NCBI GenBank assembly: GCA_938036545.1
Contig: CALHQJ010000113.1
Location: forward strand, 1 to 60,928
Reading direction: 5' to 3'
From: an uncultured Clostridium sp.
GTDB lineage: Bacteria; Bacillota; Clostridia; Lachnospirales; Lachnospiraceae
Length of the DNA stretch: 60,928 nt
In this document: in pieces, positions 42,564-51,034 of the stretch
Position numbering within the stretch: position 1 is the first letter of the stretch
Layout: every line of letters begins with the position of its first letter
Program-made: the position numbers and the translations under genes
The notes under the pieces: model-generated
The model's input: only the letters and a program-made list of their open reading frames with translations
Told to the model about the DNA's origin: nothing
Databases searched by the model: none

Positions 42564-44360
42564 CTATTCACGCAGCTGCAGAAAGGTATTGTAAAGATTT
42601 AACGTGCCGTAGCCCCATTCCGGATTGGGATAGGTAAAGGCTTTGCTTCGGGAAGCGCCGCGGACCAGATAGGAGCGGATAGCTGCTTCGCTCATGGCGG
42701 GATCGTTGCCCTCTACAATTCCCCAGGACAGCAGATTGGCCACAGCTCCTGCCGTAATGGCGGCGGCCACAGAGGTACCGGTTTTGCGGACCATGGGAAC
42801 TTCGGAAGGGGCTTCAGCAGAGTCCATTCCGTTGAAAGCCCTGTAAGCGGCGTCGGGAATGACACCAGGGCCGTAGATCTGGACTCCGGGGGCAGCAATG
42901 TCCGGTTTAATCCGTCCGTCAAGAGTATACCCTCTGCCGGAGTGAATATAGATATTGCCAGCTTCGTGGTTATAGGCCCCAATGGTCAGAGGCTGGGGCG
43001 TGTTGCCAGGAGAAGTAATGGTAGTGGAAGGATTTGGACGCAAAAATACGGTATTAGGAGAAATAAAGGTCTCTGCCGGAAGCCATATATGGTAATCCCC
43101 ATCCAGTAAAAGGCTGCTGTATACCTGGATTCTCCAGATTCCTGGTGAAGGGTCCAGAAAACGCATAAATACCAGCTGTTTTCCAGAACTTAATTCGTGA
43201 GGACGGTAGCTGACGGAAATAACCGTAGGCTCTAATAAAAAAGAGATGGTAGCATTGCTGCTCAGAGTCAGGGGAATCCGGCTGATGGTTTCTCCGCTGG
43301 GAGAAATAAAGCCTACGGTATAGGTTTCAGGAGTGGAGGCCCAAAGTTCCGCCACAAAGCCGTTTTCCTCTTCCGCCACTCGGATTTCTACTTCATCCGG
43401 CTCGGAGGAGCTGGAGACAGAGCCTGCATAATGGTGGCCCAGGCCGCTTTCGTTTCCTGCTGCAATGACGGTACAGGCCCCGATGGACTGACTGATGCTG
43501 GACAGCGCCAGGCTTAAGGGAGAGGTTCCGCCGTGGCTTCCCAGATTGGTGCCAAGCCCCAGGCAGATGACCAGAGGCATTTTGTAAAATCTGGCCACCT
43601 CAGAGAGGTAGCGGATTCCCAGAATAATGTCGTTTTCCTGATAGGCATGGGCTCCTTCTGTGATGCAGAAAAATTCCCGAAGATAGGCTTTGGCAGGCTT
43701 TAATTTGACTACAGCCAGGGAAGCTTCTGGGGCGGCTCCTGTAAAATCCTGAGAGACAAGAGGGCTTCCGGCAGCAACTCCGGCTAAAAAGGTTCCATGA
43801 CCCAGGGAGTCCTTTGAAGGCACAACAGACAGGGGATCTAAAGAAGCCAAAGCCTCGTTAATTTGTTCTTCGCCAAAGTGGATTCCGTATTGGAGAAAGT
43901 CAAAAGCACTGGAATCGGAAATGACAGTTTCCGGACTGGGGGATACGGTTAAAGGCCTGGGCAGGGTTTGATCCCAGATTCCCAAAATGCGGGTGCGGCC
44001 GTCTTTTTTCTGAAAAACCGGACTTCGGTAATCGATTCCGGTGTCAATAAATCCCAACAGAGTTCCTCTGCCCTTTTGTCCCAGGGAAGGCTGGTTAAAC
44101 ACAGGAAAAATTCCGGAAGCATCCAGGGCAGAGGTGTCCAGCAGGGTAAACAGCTTGGGAATCGAATAGTAGGGATATTTTTCAAGAGAAATGGGTAAAG
44201 TATGTTCAGAAGGAAAATAGATAATGGAATAACCTGGAAAGGCATAATCCGAGCAGACCGGCATAACATCCGGCCCAGAGGCCAGCCAGCCTTCGCTTCC
44301 AAGACGGTAAATAAAATCCGTATATTGTTCCGATGTAATATCAACGGTACAGTCAGCCAT
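42564..44360 (-). CDS. S8 (subtilisin-like) peptidase, Csp-like
   Basis: 598 residues, no signal peptide, ATG behind GGAGGAACT. The complete triad is present: LLGFIDTGIDYRSPVF (Asp), LGHGTFLAGVAAG (His) and RKTGTSVAAAITAGAVANLL (Ser). A long insert (about 290-450, beta-rich: EVEIRVAEEENGFVAELW) between the His and Ser segments is typical of the clostridial Csp-type S8 peptidases. In spore formers these process germination cortex hydrolases. Since all three catalytic residues are kept, it should be active. Whether it acts in spores is not shown; no sleC or cspA/C neighbour is present. Confidence 0.85.
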   Translation of the reverse strand: MADCTVDITSEQYTDFIYRLGSEGWLASGPDVMPVCSDYAFPGYSIIYFPSEHTLPISLEKYPYYSIPKLFTLLDTSALDASGIFPVFNQPSLGQKGRGTLLGFIDTGIDYRSPVFQKKDGRTRILGIWDQTLPRPLTVSPSPETVISDSSAFDFLQYGIHFGEEQINEALASLDPLSVVPSKDSLGHGTFLAGVAAGSPLVSQDFTGAAPEASLAVVKLKPAKAYLREFFCITEGAHAYQENDIILGIRYLSEVARFYKMPLVICLGLGTNLGSHGGTSPLSLALSSISQSIGACTVIAAGNESGLGHHYAGSVSSSSEPDEVEIRVAEEENGFVAELWASTPETYTVGFISPSGETISRIPLTLSSNATISFLLEPTVISVSYRPHELSSGKQLVFMRFLDPSPGIWRIQVYSSLLLDGDYHIWLPAETFISPNTVFLRPNPSTTITSPGNTPQPLTIGAYNHEAGNIYIHSGRGYTLDGRIKPDIAAPGVQIYGPGVIPDAAYRAFNGMDSAEAPSEVPMVRKTGTSVAAAITAGAVANLLSWGIVEGNDPAMSEAAIRSYLVRGASRSKAFTYPNPEWGYGTLNLYNTFLQLRE

Positions 44361-44448
44361 AGTTCCTCCGGCAGAGTTTTCTATAGTATATGATTTTTAA
44401 AGGAAAAACATTCACTGGACGAATGGTCTCATACATAGTAGAATAATG

Positions 44449-44605
44449 GTAACAGTCCAGCCATGCGGAGATTCAGACAGGAAAAGCGTTGAAAGCTTGT
44501 TTTCACAAGGGTTTTCCTGTCTGAATCTTCATAGGGCAGACGCCCGAAGCTTCTTGCCCGCTGTAAGCGGACAAGAAGATGCATGGCTGATGATTGAACG
44601 GTTAC
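44449..44605 (+). repeat. 157-bp multi-hairpin palindromic element, copy 2
   Basis: Same element as at 40353 in the same orientation: GTAACAG start, the GAGATTCAGACAGG/CCTGTCTGAATCTTC hairpin, GGGCAGACGCCC, CTTCTTGCCCGC/GCGGACAAGAAG (one mismatch) and GCATGGCTG near the end. It has 7 extra bases before the terminal GGTTAC. AATAATGGTAACAG occurs at both borders (44443-44456 and 44608-44621), a 14-bp direct repeat that could include a target duplication. The right border runs directly into the lspA leader. Confidence 0.8.
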
Positions 44606-44637
44606 AAATAATGGTAACAGAAAGGACGGTGGCGCAC

Positions 44638-45123
44638 ATGGTTTGGATCGGTTTTATTACCGTGCTGGCATGCTTGGATTTGTGTTTAAAAGAATTAATA
44701 GAAGAACGGAAAAACGAAGAATTTCCCAAAAACCTGGAGGGAAGCAGGGGAAAAATCATTCTGCATAAGAGCCATAACTCCGGCTTTCCCTTTGGTTTTT
44801 TAAAAGAAAAGCAGGAACTTGTAAAGCTAGTTCCGGTAGCTGCGGCTTCCGCTGTATTTGGAGCACTGGCGTATCTGATGGGGAAAAAGGGACATCTGGC
44901 AGAAAAAACGGCCTTTTCCCTGACTGTAGGAGGAGCCTTAAGCAATATTATCGACCGGTACAAACGGGGCTATGTGGTAGACTACTTTAGCTTTAACGTA
45001 AAAGGTCTGAAAAAGGTGATTTTTAATCTGGGAGATCTGTTTGTATTCGCAGGAATGGCCCTGGCTCTGCTGGTGGAAGCAGTTCAGTGGGTTAGGGAAG
45101 CGGCAGGAAAAAACAGGACATAA
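44638..45123 (+). CDS. lspA: Lipoprotein signal peptidase (signal peptidase II)
   Basis: 161 residues from ATG 44638. Four hydrophobic helices; the family motifs are GGALSNIIDRYKRGYVVDYFSF, whose first catalytic Asp is in VVDYF, and FNLGDLFVFAGMAL with the second Asp. The protease cuts the signal peptide from diacylglyceryl-modified prolipoproteins. An open frame extends upstream through the palindromic element to 44446, but AGAAAGGACGGTGG before 44638 and the family length favour the short form; ATG 44611 is a third option. Codons for about 25 charged residues after helix 1 are more than usual. Confidence 0.8.
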   Translation: MVWIGFITVLACLDLCLKELIEERKNEEFPKNLEGSRGKIILHKSHNSGFPFGFLKEKQELVKLVPVAAASAVFGALAYLMGKKGHLAEKTAFSLTVGGALSNIIDRYKRGYVVDYFSFNVKGLKKVIFNLGDLFVFAGMALALLVEAVQWVREAAGKNRT

Positions 45124-45191
45124 CAGACAGGCGGGCTGGCATGGAAGGAAGCAAATGGAGGGACTGTCCGGCCGGCCCGTCTTTCCGTATA

Positions 45192-45220
45192 TTGACAGAA
45201 CGGCAGAAATATTGTAAAAT
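45192..45220 (+). promoter_or_regulatory. Promoter of the CNNM/CorC gene
   Basis: A perfect TTGACA (45192-45197), a 17-base spacer and TAAAAT (45215-45220). A GC-rich imperfect hairpin at about 45127-45178 before it may end lspA transcription. Confidence 0.8.
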
Positions 45221-45252
45221 CACTACTAAAAACAAAGAAGGAGTGATTTTTT

Positions 45253-46542
45253 TTGGACCCGTCGTCTGACGTCGTGATACAAGGTATCATAATTCTAATT
45301 CTATTAATTTTATCTGGATTTTTCTCGTCTACAGAGACAGCGCTGACTACTGTCAACCGAATCCGGATGCGTACCCTTGAAGAATCAGGCTCAAAAGCCG
45401 CTATGTATGTCAATAAGGTGATTGAGGACCAGGGCAAGATGCTTTCTGCAATCCTCATTGGCAACAACATTGTGAACTTATATGCATCTTCTATGGTGAC
45501 TACGCTGGTAACGGATTTATGGGGCAGTAAGGTGGTAGGATTGGCTACCGGCGTACTGACTCTCCTGATTCTGATTTTTGGTGAGATTACACCGAAGACT
45601 ATGGCAACGCTTTCAGCAGATTCCATTGCTTTAAAAAATGCAAGAATAATTTACTGGCTGATGATTGTGCTGACACCGGTTATTTTTGTGATCAATAAAA
45701 TGTCTTACGGCGTACTGCGCCTGATGAAAATGGATCCGAACAAAAAGCAGGAGTCCATTACAGAAGACGAGCTTCGTACTATCGTAGAAGTCAGCCACGA
45801 GGAAGGCGTTATTGAAACAGAAGAGAAAAAGATGATTACCAACGTATTCGATTTTGGAGATTCGCTGGCAAAAGACATTATGGTACCAAGAATCAATATG
45901 TCTTTTACGGATGTAGAAGCCACCTATGAGGAACTGATTGAGATTTTCAGGGAAGACCGGTTTACCCGTATTCCGGTATACGAAGAAACAACAGACAATG
46001 TAATCGGCATCATCAACATGAAAGATTTGCTGCTTTTGACAGAGGAGGATAAGGCTCACTTCACCATTCGCAATTATCTGCGCCAGCCTTTGTATACCTA
46101 TGAGTTTAAAAAGGTTGCGGAATTGATGGTAGAGATGCGGAAAACTTCCAATAACATTGTTATCGTATTGGATGAATACGGCGCTACGGCAGGCTTAATT
46201 ACCTTGGAGGACATGCTGGAGGAAATCGTAGGAGAGATCCGAGATGAATACGATGAGGACGAAGAGGACAACCTGACGAAAATCAGTCCCAATGAGTATA
46301 TCGTAGAAGGCGCCATGAAGCTGGATGATTTAAATGACCAGCTGGGCCTGGAATTAGAGTCTGAGGACTATGATTCGATTGGCGGACTTGTAATCGGATT
46401 TTTGGATCACCTGCCGGAAGAAGGCGAAAGCGTAGAGCACGAGGGCCTGCGCTTTGTCGTGGAAAAGATGGACAAAAACAGGATTGAAAAAATCCATATT
46501 TACCGTCTGGAACAGCCGCAGGAAGAGGAAAAAAGCGAATAA
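45253..46542 (+). CDS. CNNM/HlyC-CorC family transport-associated membrane protein
   Basis: 429 residues, TTG start behind AAGGAG. The N-terminal DUF21/CNNM domain has four hydrophobic segments (GIIILILLILSGFFSSTETAL, TGVLTLLILIFGEITPKTMA). Two CBS motifs follow (about 200-325: DIMVPRINMSFTDVEATYEEL, NIVIVLDEYGATAGLITLEDMLEEIVGEIRDEYD). The CorC/HlyC C-terminal domain is about 345-425. Proteins of this family export or sense Mg2+ and related cations; the old hemolysin-C name is not a function. Strong promoter upstream. Confidence 0.9.
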   Translation: MDPSSDVVIQGIIILILLILSGFFSSTETALTTVNRIRMRTLEESGSKAAMYVNKVIEDQGKMLSAILIGNNIVNLYASSMVTTLVTDLWGSKVVGLATGVLTLLILIFGEITPKTMATLSADSIALKNARIIYWLMIVLTPVIFVINKMSYGVLRLMKMDPNKKQESITEDELRTIVEVSHEEGVIETEEKKMITNVFDFGDSLAKDIMVPRINMSFTDVEATYEELIEIFREDRFTRIPVYEETTDNVIGIINMKDLLLLTEEDKAHFTIRNYLRQPLYTYEFKKVAELMVEMRKTSNNIVIVLDEYGATAGLITLEDMLEEIVGEIRDEYDEDEEDNLTKISPNEYIVEGAMKLDDLNDQLGLELESEDYDSIGGLVIGFLDHLPEEGESVEHEGLRFVVEKMDKNRIEKIHIYRLEQPQEEEKSE

Positions 46543-46596
46543 AATAAAAGACAGAAGGCGCGCCTGGGAATCAATCCTGTGCGCGCTTTTCCTGTC

Positions 46597-46956
46597 TCAG
46601 CTTGCCATTCCTCCTATAGTTCCGGCTGCCGTACAAATTCCAAGCACTGTGAGAATTTGTTCCGTATCCGCAGTAATCCCTTTGCCTAAAGCGGCAGACA
46701 TGAGAAGGAGCACCAGAAAATAGGCCAGGCCAGTTAAAAGTCCCCAGAAAAAGCGGCGCTGGCGCAGGGCTTTTCCGGCCAGAAAGCCGCCGAAGAAGCA
46801 GGTAATGGCATAAATGATGTTGACAGCAGCGCTTACCTGGGCAGGCCGAAGCCGCAGCTTATACAGGCCAAAGGCCAGGGCGGTTAGCAGGATGGCCGTA
46901 GCAATGTAGGAAAACAACAGGGAACGGAGAAGGGGTTTTAAAAATCCGTTGGACAT
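46597..46956 (-). CDS. TIGR04086-type membrane protein
   Basis: 119 residues with four hydrophobic helices: LLRSLLFSYIATAILLTALA, VSAAVNIIYAITCFFGGFLAG, WGLLTGLAYFLVLLLMSAA and ILTVLGICTAAGTIGG. The spacing and the GGFLAGKALRQRRFFWGLLTG segment fit the TIGR04086 family found beside secD/yajC genes in Clostridia. Start at 46956, behind GAGG. It is divergent from scfA across a 146-base gap. Function unknown. Confidence 0.75.
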   Translation of the reverse strand: MSNGFLKPLLRSLLFSYIATAILLTALAFGLYKLRLRPAQVSAAVNIIYAITCFFGGFLAGKALRQRRFFWGLLTGLAYFLVLLLMSAALGKGITADTEQILTVLGICTAAGTIGGMAS

Positions 46957-47020
46957 CAGATACCTCAATTCTAAGGAGAATGATTTGATTTAATATATTC
47001 CCGGCAGGTACAAGATATAC

Positions 47021-47050
47021 TTGCAAAAGCCAGGTTATCTGTGATATAAT
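47021..47050 (+). promoter_or_regulatory. Promoter of the scfA operon
   Basis: TTGCAA (47021-47026), an 18-base spacer and TGATATAAT, an extended perfect -10 (TATAAT at 47045-47050). Confidence 0.8.
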
Positions 47051-47102
47051 CGCAGAGAAATTATGTATATTGTTCAAATAATTAAGATAGGAGGAACTTG
47101 GG

Positions 47103-47249
47103 ATGAAGCACGTTAAGACTTTAAATGCAAACACCTTAAAGGAGTCCATGAAGAAGGGCGGATGCGGCGAGTGCCAGACTTCCTGCCAGTCCGCTTGCAA
47201 AACCTCTTGTACAGTAGGAAACCAGGCTTGCGAGAATAGCAACCGCTAA
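47103..47249 (+). CDS. scfA: SCIFF ribosomal peptide precursor (six Cys in forty-five residues)
   Basis: 48 residues. MKHVKTLNANTLKESMKKGG is the leader; the core has six Cys at 21, 24, 28, 32, 36 and 43 (CGECQTSCQSACKTSC, then QACENSNR). This is the conserved SCIFF peptide of Clostridia, in which the maturase makes Cys-to-Thr/other thioether crosslinks. AGGAGG is 9 bases upstream and a strong promoter precedes it. The gene is too short for ordinary ORF cut-offs. The role of the mature peptide is not established. Confidence 0.95.
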   Translation: MKHVKTLNANTLKESMKKGGCGECQTSCQSACKTSCTVGNQACENSNR

Positions 47250-47313
47250 TTTTACAAAGGCTGGTGAAATACTGGTTGTATCCATCAGCCAGGACAAGGA
47301 AGAGGCAGACAAG

Positions 47314-47348
47314 AAACCCCTACGGTCTTCTCGGATTGTAGGGGTTTT
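47314..47348 (+). terminator. Internal terminator between scfA and scfB
   Basis: AAACCCCTAC (47314-47323) and GTAGGGG (47338-47344) followed by TTTT. It should limit read-through into the maturase gene and so give more peptide than enzyme. Confidence 0.75.
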
Positions 47349-47411
47349 CTCGGCGTCTGCAAAACTCTGTATGCCAAAGGGCAGAAACAGATTAGATAAG
47401 GAGATAATTCA

Positions 47412-48809
47412 GTGATTCATCAATATATTAACAATGGCTACTACATCATTATGGATGTCAACAGCGGTTCGGTTCATTCTGTTGATCCGGTATTTTATGA
47501 TGCAGTAAAGGTTCTGGCAGAAGAAGCTAAGATTGCCGATATGGAAAAGCCGGAAAAACTGCCGGAAGAGGCAGTGAAACTGGTAAAAGAACGGTTGTCC
47601 GGCACATATCCGGATGAAGAAATCGGAGAGGTTCTGGAAGACGTCCAGGAGCTGATTGATATGGAGCAGCTTTTTACCGAGGATATTTATAAAGAGTATG
47701 TGGCTGATTTTAAGAAGCGCAAAACCGTTGTAAAGGCGCTGTGCCTTCACATTGCCCACGACTGTAACCTGGCCTGCCGCTACTGCTTTGCAGAAGAAGG
47801 CGAGTATCATGGCCGCCGCGCTCTTATGAGTTATGAAGTAGGAAAGAAAGCCCTGGATTTCCTGATTGCCAATTCCGGCAACAGAGAACATCTGGAAGTG
47901 GATTTCTTCGGCGGAGAGCCGCTGATGAACTGGGACGTAGTAAAGCGCCTGGTGGAATACGGCCGTTCCCAGGAAGAAAAGCATCATAAGAAATTCCGGT
48001 TTACCCTGACAACTAACGGCGTTTTATTAAATGACGAGATTATGGAGTTCTGCAATAAGGAAATGAGCAACGTAGTCCTGAGTCTGGACGGCCGTAAGGA
48101 AGTCAATGACCATATGCGTCCATTCCGAAATGGAAAGGGAAGCTATGATTTAATTGTGCCCAAGTTCCAGAAATTTGCAGAGCTTCGTGGAGACAAAGAC
48201 TACTTTGTCCGCGGCACCTTTACCAATAAGAACCTGGATTTTGGAGAAGACGTTCTTCACTATGCGGATCTGGGATTTAAGAAAGTGTCTATGGAGCCGG
48301 TAGTGGCAGAGCCTTCTGAGGACTATGCAATCAGAGAAGAAGATCTTCCTCAGATTCTGGCAGAATATGACAGGCTGGCGGCAGAATATGTAAAACGCCA
48401 CAAAGAGGGAAGAGGATTTACCTTCTTCCATTTCATGGTAGATTTAAAGCAGGGACCCTGTGTGGCAAAACGCCTTTCAGGCTGCGGTTCAGGAACCGAA
48501 TACCTGGCTGTTACCCCATGGGGAGATCTTTATCCATGTCACCAATTTGTCGGCAAGGAAGAATTCCTTCTCGGCAATGTAGATACAGGTGTAACCAATA
48601 CGGCAATCCGCGACGAGTTTAAACTCTGCAACGTATATGCAAAAGAAAAATGCAGGGACTGCTTTGCAAGATTCTATTGCAGCGGCGGCTGTGCAGCAAA
48701 CTCTTACAATTTCCACGGCTCTATTACAGACGCCTATGATATTGGCTGCGAGATGCAGAAAAAGCGAATCGAATGTGCAGTGATGATTAAAGCGGCGCTT
48801 GAGGATTGA
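47412..48809 (+). CDS. scfB: SCIFF maturase, radical SAM/SPASM thioether-forming enzyme
   Basis: 465 residues, GTG start 8 bases after AAGGAG. The N-terminal about 85 residues form the peptide-binding region (MDVNSGSVHSVDPVFYDAV). The radical SAM core begins with CNLACRYCFAEEGEYHG (CX3CX2C, about residues 117-124), with FFGGEPLMNWDVVK and LTTNGVLL. The SPASM domain at the C-terminus has CGSGTEYLAVTPWGDLYPCH and CRDCFARFYCSGGCAANSY for two auxiliary 4Fe-4S clusters. It installs thioether links in ScfA, encoded immediately upstream. Confidence 0.95.
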   Translation: MIHQYINNGYYIIMDVNSGSVHSVDPVFYDAVKVLAEEAKIADMEKPEKLPEEAVKLVKERLSGTYPDEEIGEVLEDVQELIDMEQLFTEDIYKEYVADFKKRKTVVKALCLHIAHDCNLACRYCFAEEGEYHGRRALMSYEVGKKALDFLIANSGNREHLEVDFFGGEPLMNWDVVKRLVEYGRSQEEKHHKKFRFTLTTNGVLLNDEIMEFCNKEMSNVVLSLDGRKEVNDHMRPFRNGKGSYDLIVPKFQKFAELRGDKDYFVRGTFTNKNLDFGEDVLHYADLGFKKVSMEPVVAEPSEDYAIREEDLPQILAEYDRLAAEYVKRHKEGRGFTFFHFMVDLKQGPCVAKRLSGCGSGTEYLAVTPWGDLYPCHQFVGKEEFLLGNVDTGVTNTAIRDEFKLCNVYAKEKCRDCFARFYCSGGCAANSYNFHGSITDAYDIGCEMQKKRIECAVMIKAALED

Positions 48810-48832
48810 GAAGGAAAAGGAGATAATCAACC

Positions 48833-51031
48833 ATGAAAAACAGCAAAACAAAGGGTCTGCTGAGTTTAATTCTGGCCATTGTGGCAGTTGTGGTATTTGG
48901 TTTCCTGGGTTATCAGACCATGGACGATATCAAGCTGGGATTGGATTTGGCCGGAGGTGTCAGCATTACGTACCAGACCGTAAAAGAAGACCCAACTGAC
49001 GAGGAAATGTCTGATACGATTTATAAGCTTCAGCAGCGTGTGCAGAACTACAGCACTGAAGCAGAGGTGTATCAGGAAGGCAGTAACCGGATTAACATTG
49101 ACATTCCTGGAGTGTCTGATGCCAATGCCATATTGGAAGAACTGGGTAAACCAGGTTCTCTGATTTTCTGTGACGAGACGGGAAAAACTGTGCTGGATGG
49201 TACAAAGGTAACTTCTGCCAAGGCCGGAATGTACAAAGACGAAACCACAGGACTTGACAGATATGTGGTATCCCTGACATTTAATGAAGAGGGCAAGCAG
49301 GCCTTTGCAGAAGCCACAAAAGCCAATATTGGCAAACAGATCTTTATCATTTATGATAATCAGGTAGTTTCCAGTCCGGTTGTTCAGGCGGAAATCACTC
49401 AGGGCTCCTGTGAAATTACCGGATTGGAATCTTTTGAGACTGCTGAGAATCTGGCTTCCACAATCCGTATTGGTTCCCTGTCTTTAGAGCTTCAGGAACT
49501 CCGGTCCAATGTGGTAGGAGCAAAGCTGGGGTCTACTGCAATTTCTTCCAGTTTAAAGGCAGGCGCAATTGGATTTGCCCTTGTAGCCCTGTTTATGATG
49601 GTGGTATATCTGATCCCTGGCGTAGCGGCAGTAATTGCTTTGTGTCTGTATGTAGGCCTGATTTTGATTCTGCTGTCAGCATTTGAGATTACCCTGACCC
49701 TGCCTGGAGTAGCGGGTATTATCCTGTCTATCGGTATGGCAGTAGATGCCAATGTAATTATCTTTACCCGTATTAAAGAGGAAATTGCAGTTGGAAAGAC
49801 TGTAAAATCTGCAATTAAGACCGGTTTCCAGAAGGCATTGTCTGCCATTGTGGACGGTAACATTACCACCCTGATTGCAGCACTGGTATTGTTCTGGAAA
49901 GGTTCTGGTACTGTAAAGGGATTTGCATCTACCCTGGCGCTGGGTATTGTGCTTTCCATGTTTACCGCTTTATTTGTGACCAGATTTGTTCTGCGTGCCC
50001 TGTACCGTCTGGGATTTGAAAGTCCTAAGATGTACGGAATCAAGAAAGACAGAGCGCCAATTGATTTCCTGGGCAAGAGAAATATCTGTTTCATCATTTC
50101 CCTGGTTGTAATTGCAGCGGGATTTGTGGGAATGGGTATGAACAAAGCCAGCATGGGCGACATGTTTAACTACAGCCTGGATTTTAAGGGCGGTACCTCT
50201 ACCAATGTTACATTTAATGAAGATATGACCATGGAACAGATTTCTTCTGAGGTTGTTCCAGTAGTAGAAACCATTACCAGGGACGCCGGTATCCAGACCC
50301 AGAAAGTAGCCGGCACTAATGAGGTTATTATTAAAACCCGCGCCCTGACCGTTGACGAGCGCCAGGCATTAAATACCGCTTTGGTTGAAAACTTCGGAGT
50401 TGAACAGGAAAAGATTACAGCAGAAAGCATTTCCGGCGCAGTTAGTGACGAAATGAAGAAAGATGCGATTCTGGCAACTGCCATTGCAACCGTATGTATG
50501 CTGGTTTATATTTGGTTCCGGTTTAAGGATATCCGCTTTGCAGCCAGCGCAGTACTGGCTCTGGTTCACGACGTGCTGGTAGTTGTAACCTGCTATGCCC
50601 TTGCAAAATGGTCTGTAGGTTCTACCTTTATTGCATGTATGCTGACTATTGTAGGTTATTCCATCAATGCGACCATCGTTATTTTTGACCGTATCCGTGA
50701 AAACCTGGCAGTTCAGGGCAAGCAGGATCTGAAGGAACTGGTAAATAACAGTATTACCCAGACCTTTACCCGAAGCATCAATACCTCTTTAACTACTTTC
50801 ATCATGGTATTTGTATTATACCTGATGGGCGTATCTTCTATCCGTGAATTTGCACTGCCTCTGATGGTAGGTATTGTCTGCGGAACTTATTCTTCCGTAT
50901 GCATTACCGGCGCTCTGTGGTATGTCATGACAACTGGAAAACAGAAGAAAGAAAAAGCAGCAATGGAACAGGCAGCCGCAGAGAAGAAGGCAGCCAAGGA
51001 AGCGAAACGTTCTGGTAAGAAAGAGAAATAA
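48833..51031 (+). CDS. secDF: Fused SecDF protein translocase subunit
   Basis: 732 residues with about 12 helices. The SecD half has IKLGLDLAGGVSITYQ, a P1-type extracytoplasmic domain, then LPGVAGIILSIGMAVDANVIIFTRIKEE. The SecF half (from about 415) has NYSLDFKGGTSTNVTF and LTIVGYSINATIVIFDRIRENL. A Lys/Ala-rich cytoplasmic tail ends the protein. It uses the proton gradient to pull exported proteins through SecYEG. The fusion is common in Bacillota. Behind AAAGGAG, 23 bases after scfB. Confidence 0.95.
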   Translation: MKNSKTKGLLSLILAIVAVVVFGFLGYQTMDDIKLGLDLAGGVSITYQTVKEDPTDEEMSDTIYKLQQRVQNYSTEAEVYQEGSNRINIDIPGVSDANAILEELGKPGSLIFCDETGKTVLDGTKVTSAKAGMYKDETTGLDRYVVSLTFNEEGKQAFAEATKANIGKQIFIIYDNQVVSSPVVQAEITQGSCEITGLESFETAENLASTIRIGSLSLELQELRSNVVGAKLGSTAISSSLKAGAIGFALVALFMMVVYLIPGVAAVIALCLYVGLILILLSAFEITLTLPGVAGIILSIGMAVDANVIIFTRIKEEIAVGKTVKSAIKTGFQKALSAIVDGNITTLIAALVLFWKGSGTVKGFASTLALGIVLSMFTALFVTRFVLRALYRLGFESPKMYGIKKDRAPIDFLGKRNICFIISLVVIAAGFVGMGMNKASMGDMFNYSLDFKGGTSTNVTFNEDMTMEQISSEVVPVVETITRDAGIQTQKVAGTNEVIIKTRALTVDERQALNTALVENFGVEQEKITAESISGAVSDEMKKDAILATAIATVCMLVYIWFRFKDIRFAASAVLALVHDVLVVVTCYALAKWSVGSTFIACMLTIVGYSINATIVIFDRIRENLAVQGKQDLKELVNNSITQTFTRSINTSLTTFIMVFVLYLMGVSSIREFALPLMVGIVCGTYSSVCITGALWYVMTTGKQKKEKAAMEQAAAEKKAAKEAKRSGKKEK

Positions 51032-51034
51032 TAG

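Noticed and set aside
45631..46059. 142-codon minus-strand frame inside the CNNM/CorC gene
   Set aside because: Shadow of a well-supported conserved gene; no start signal.
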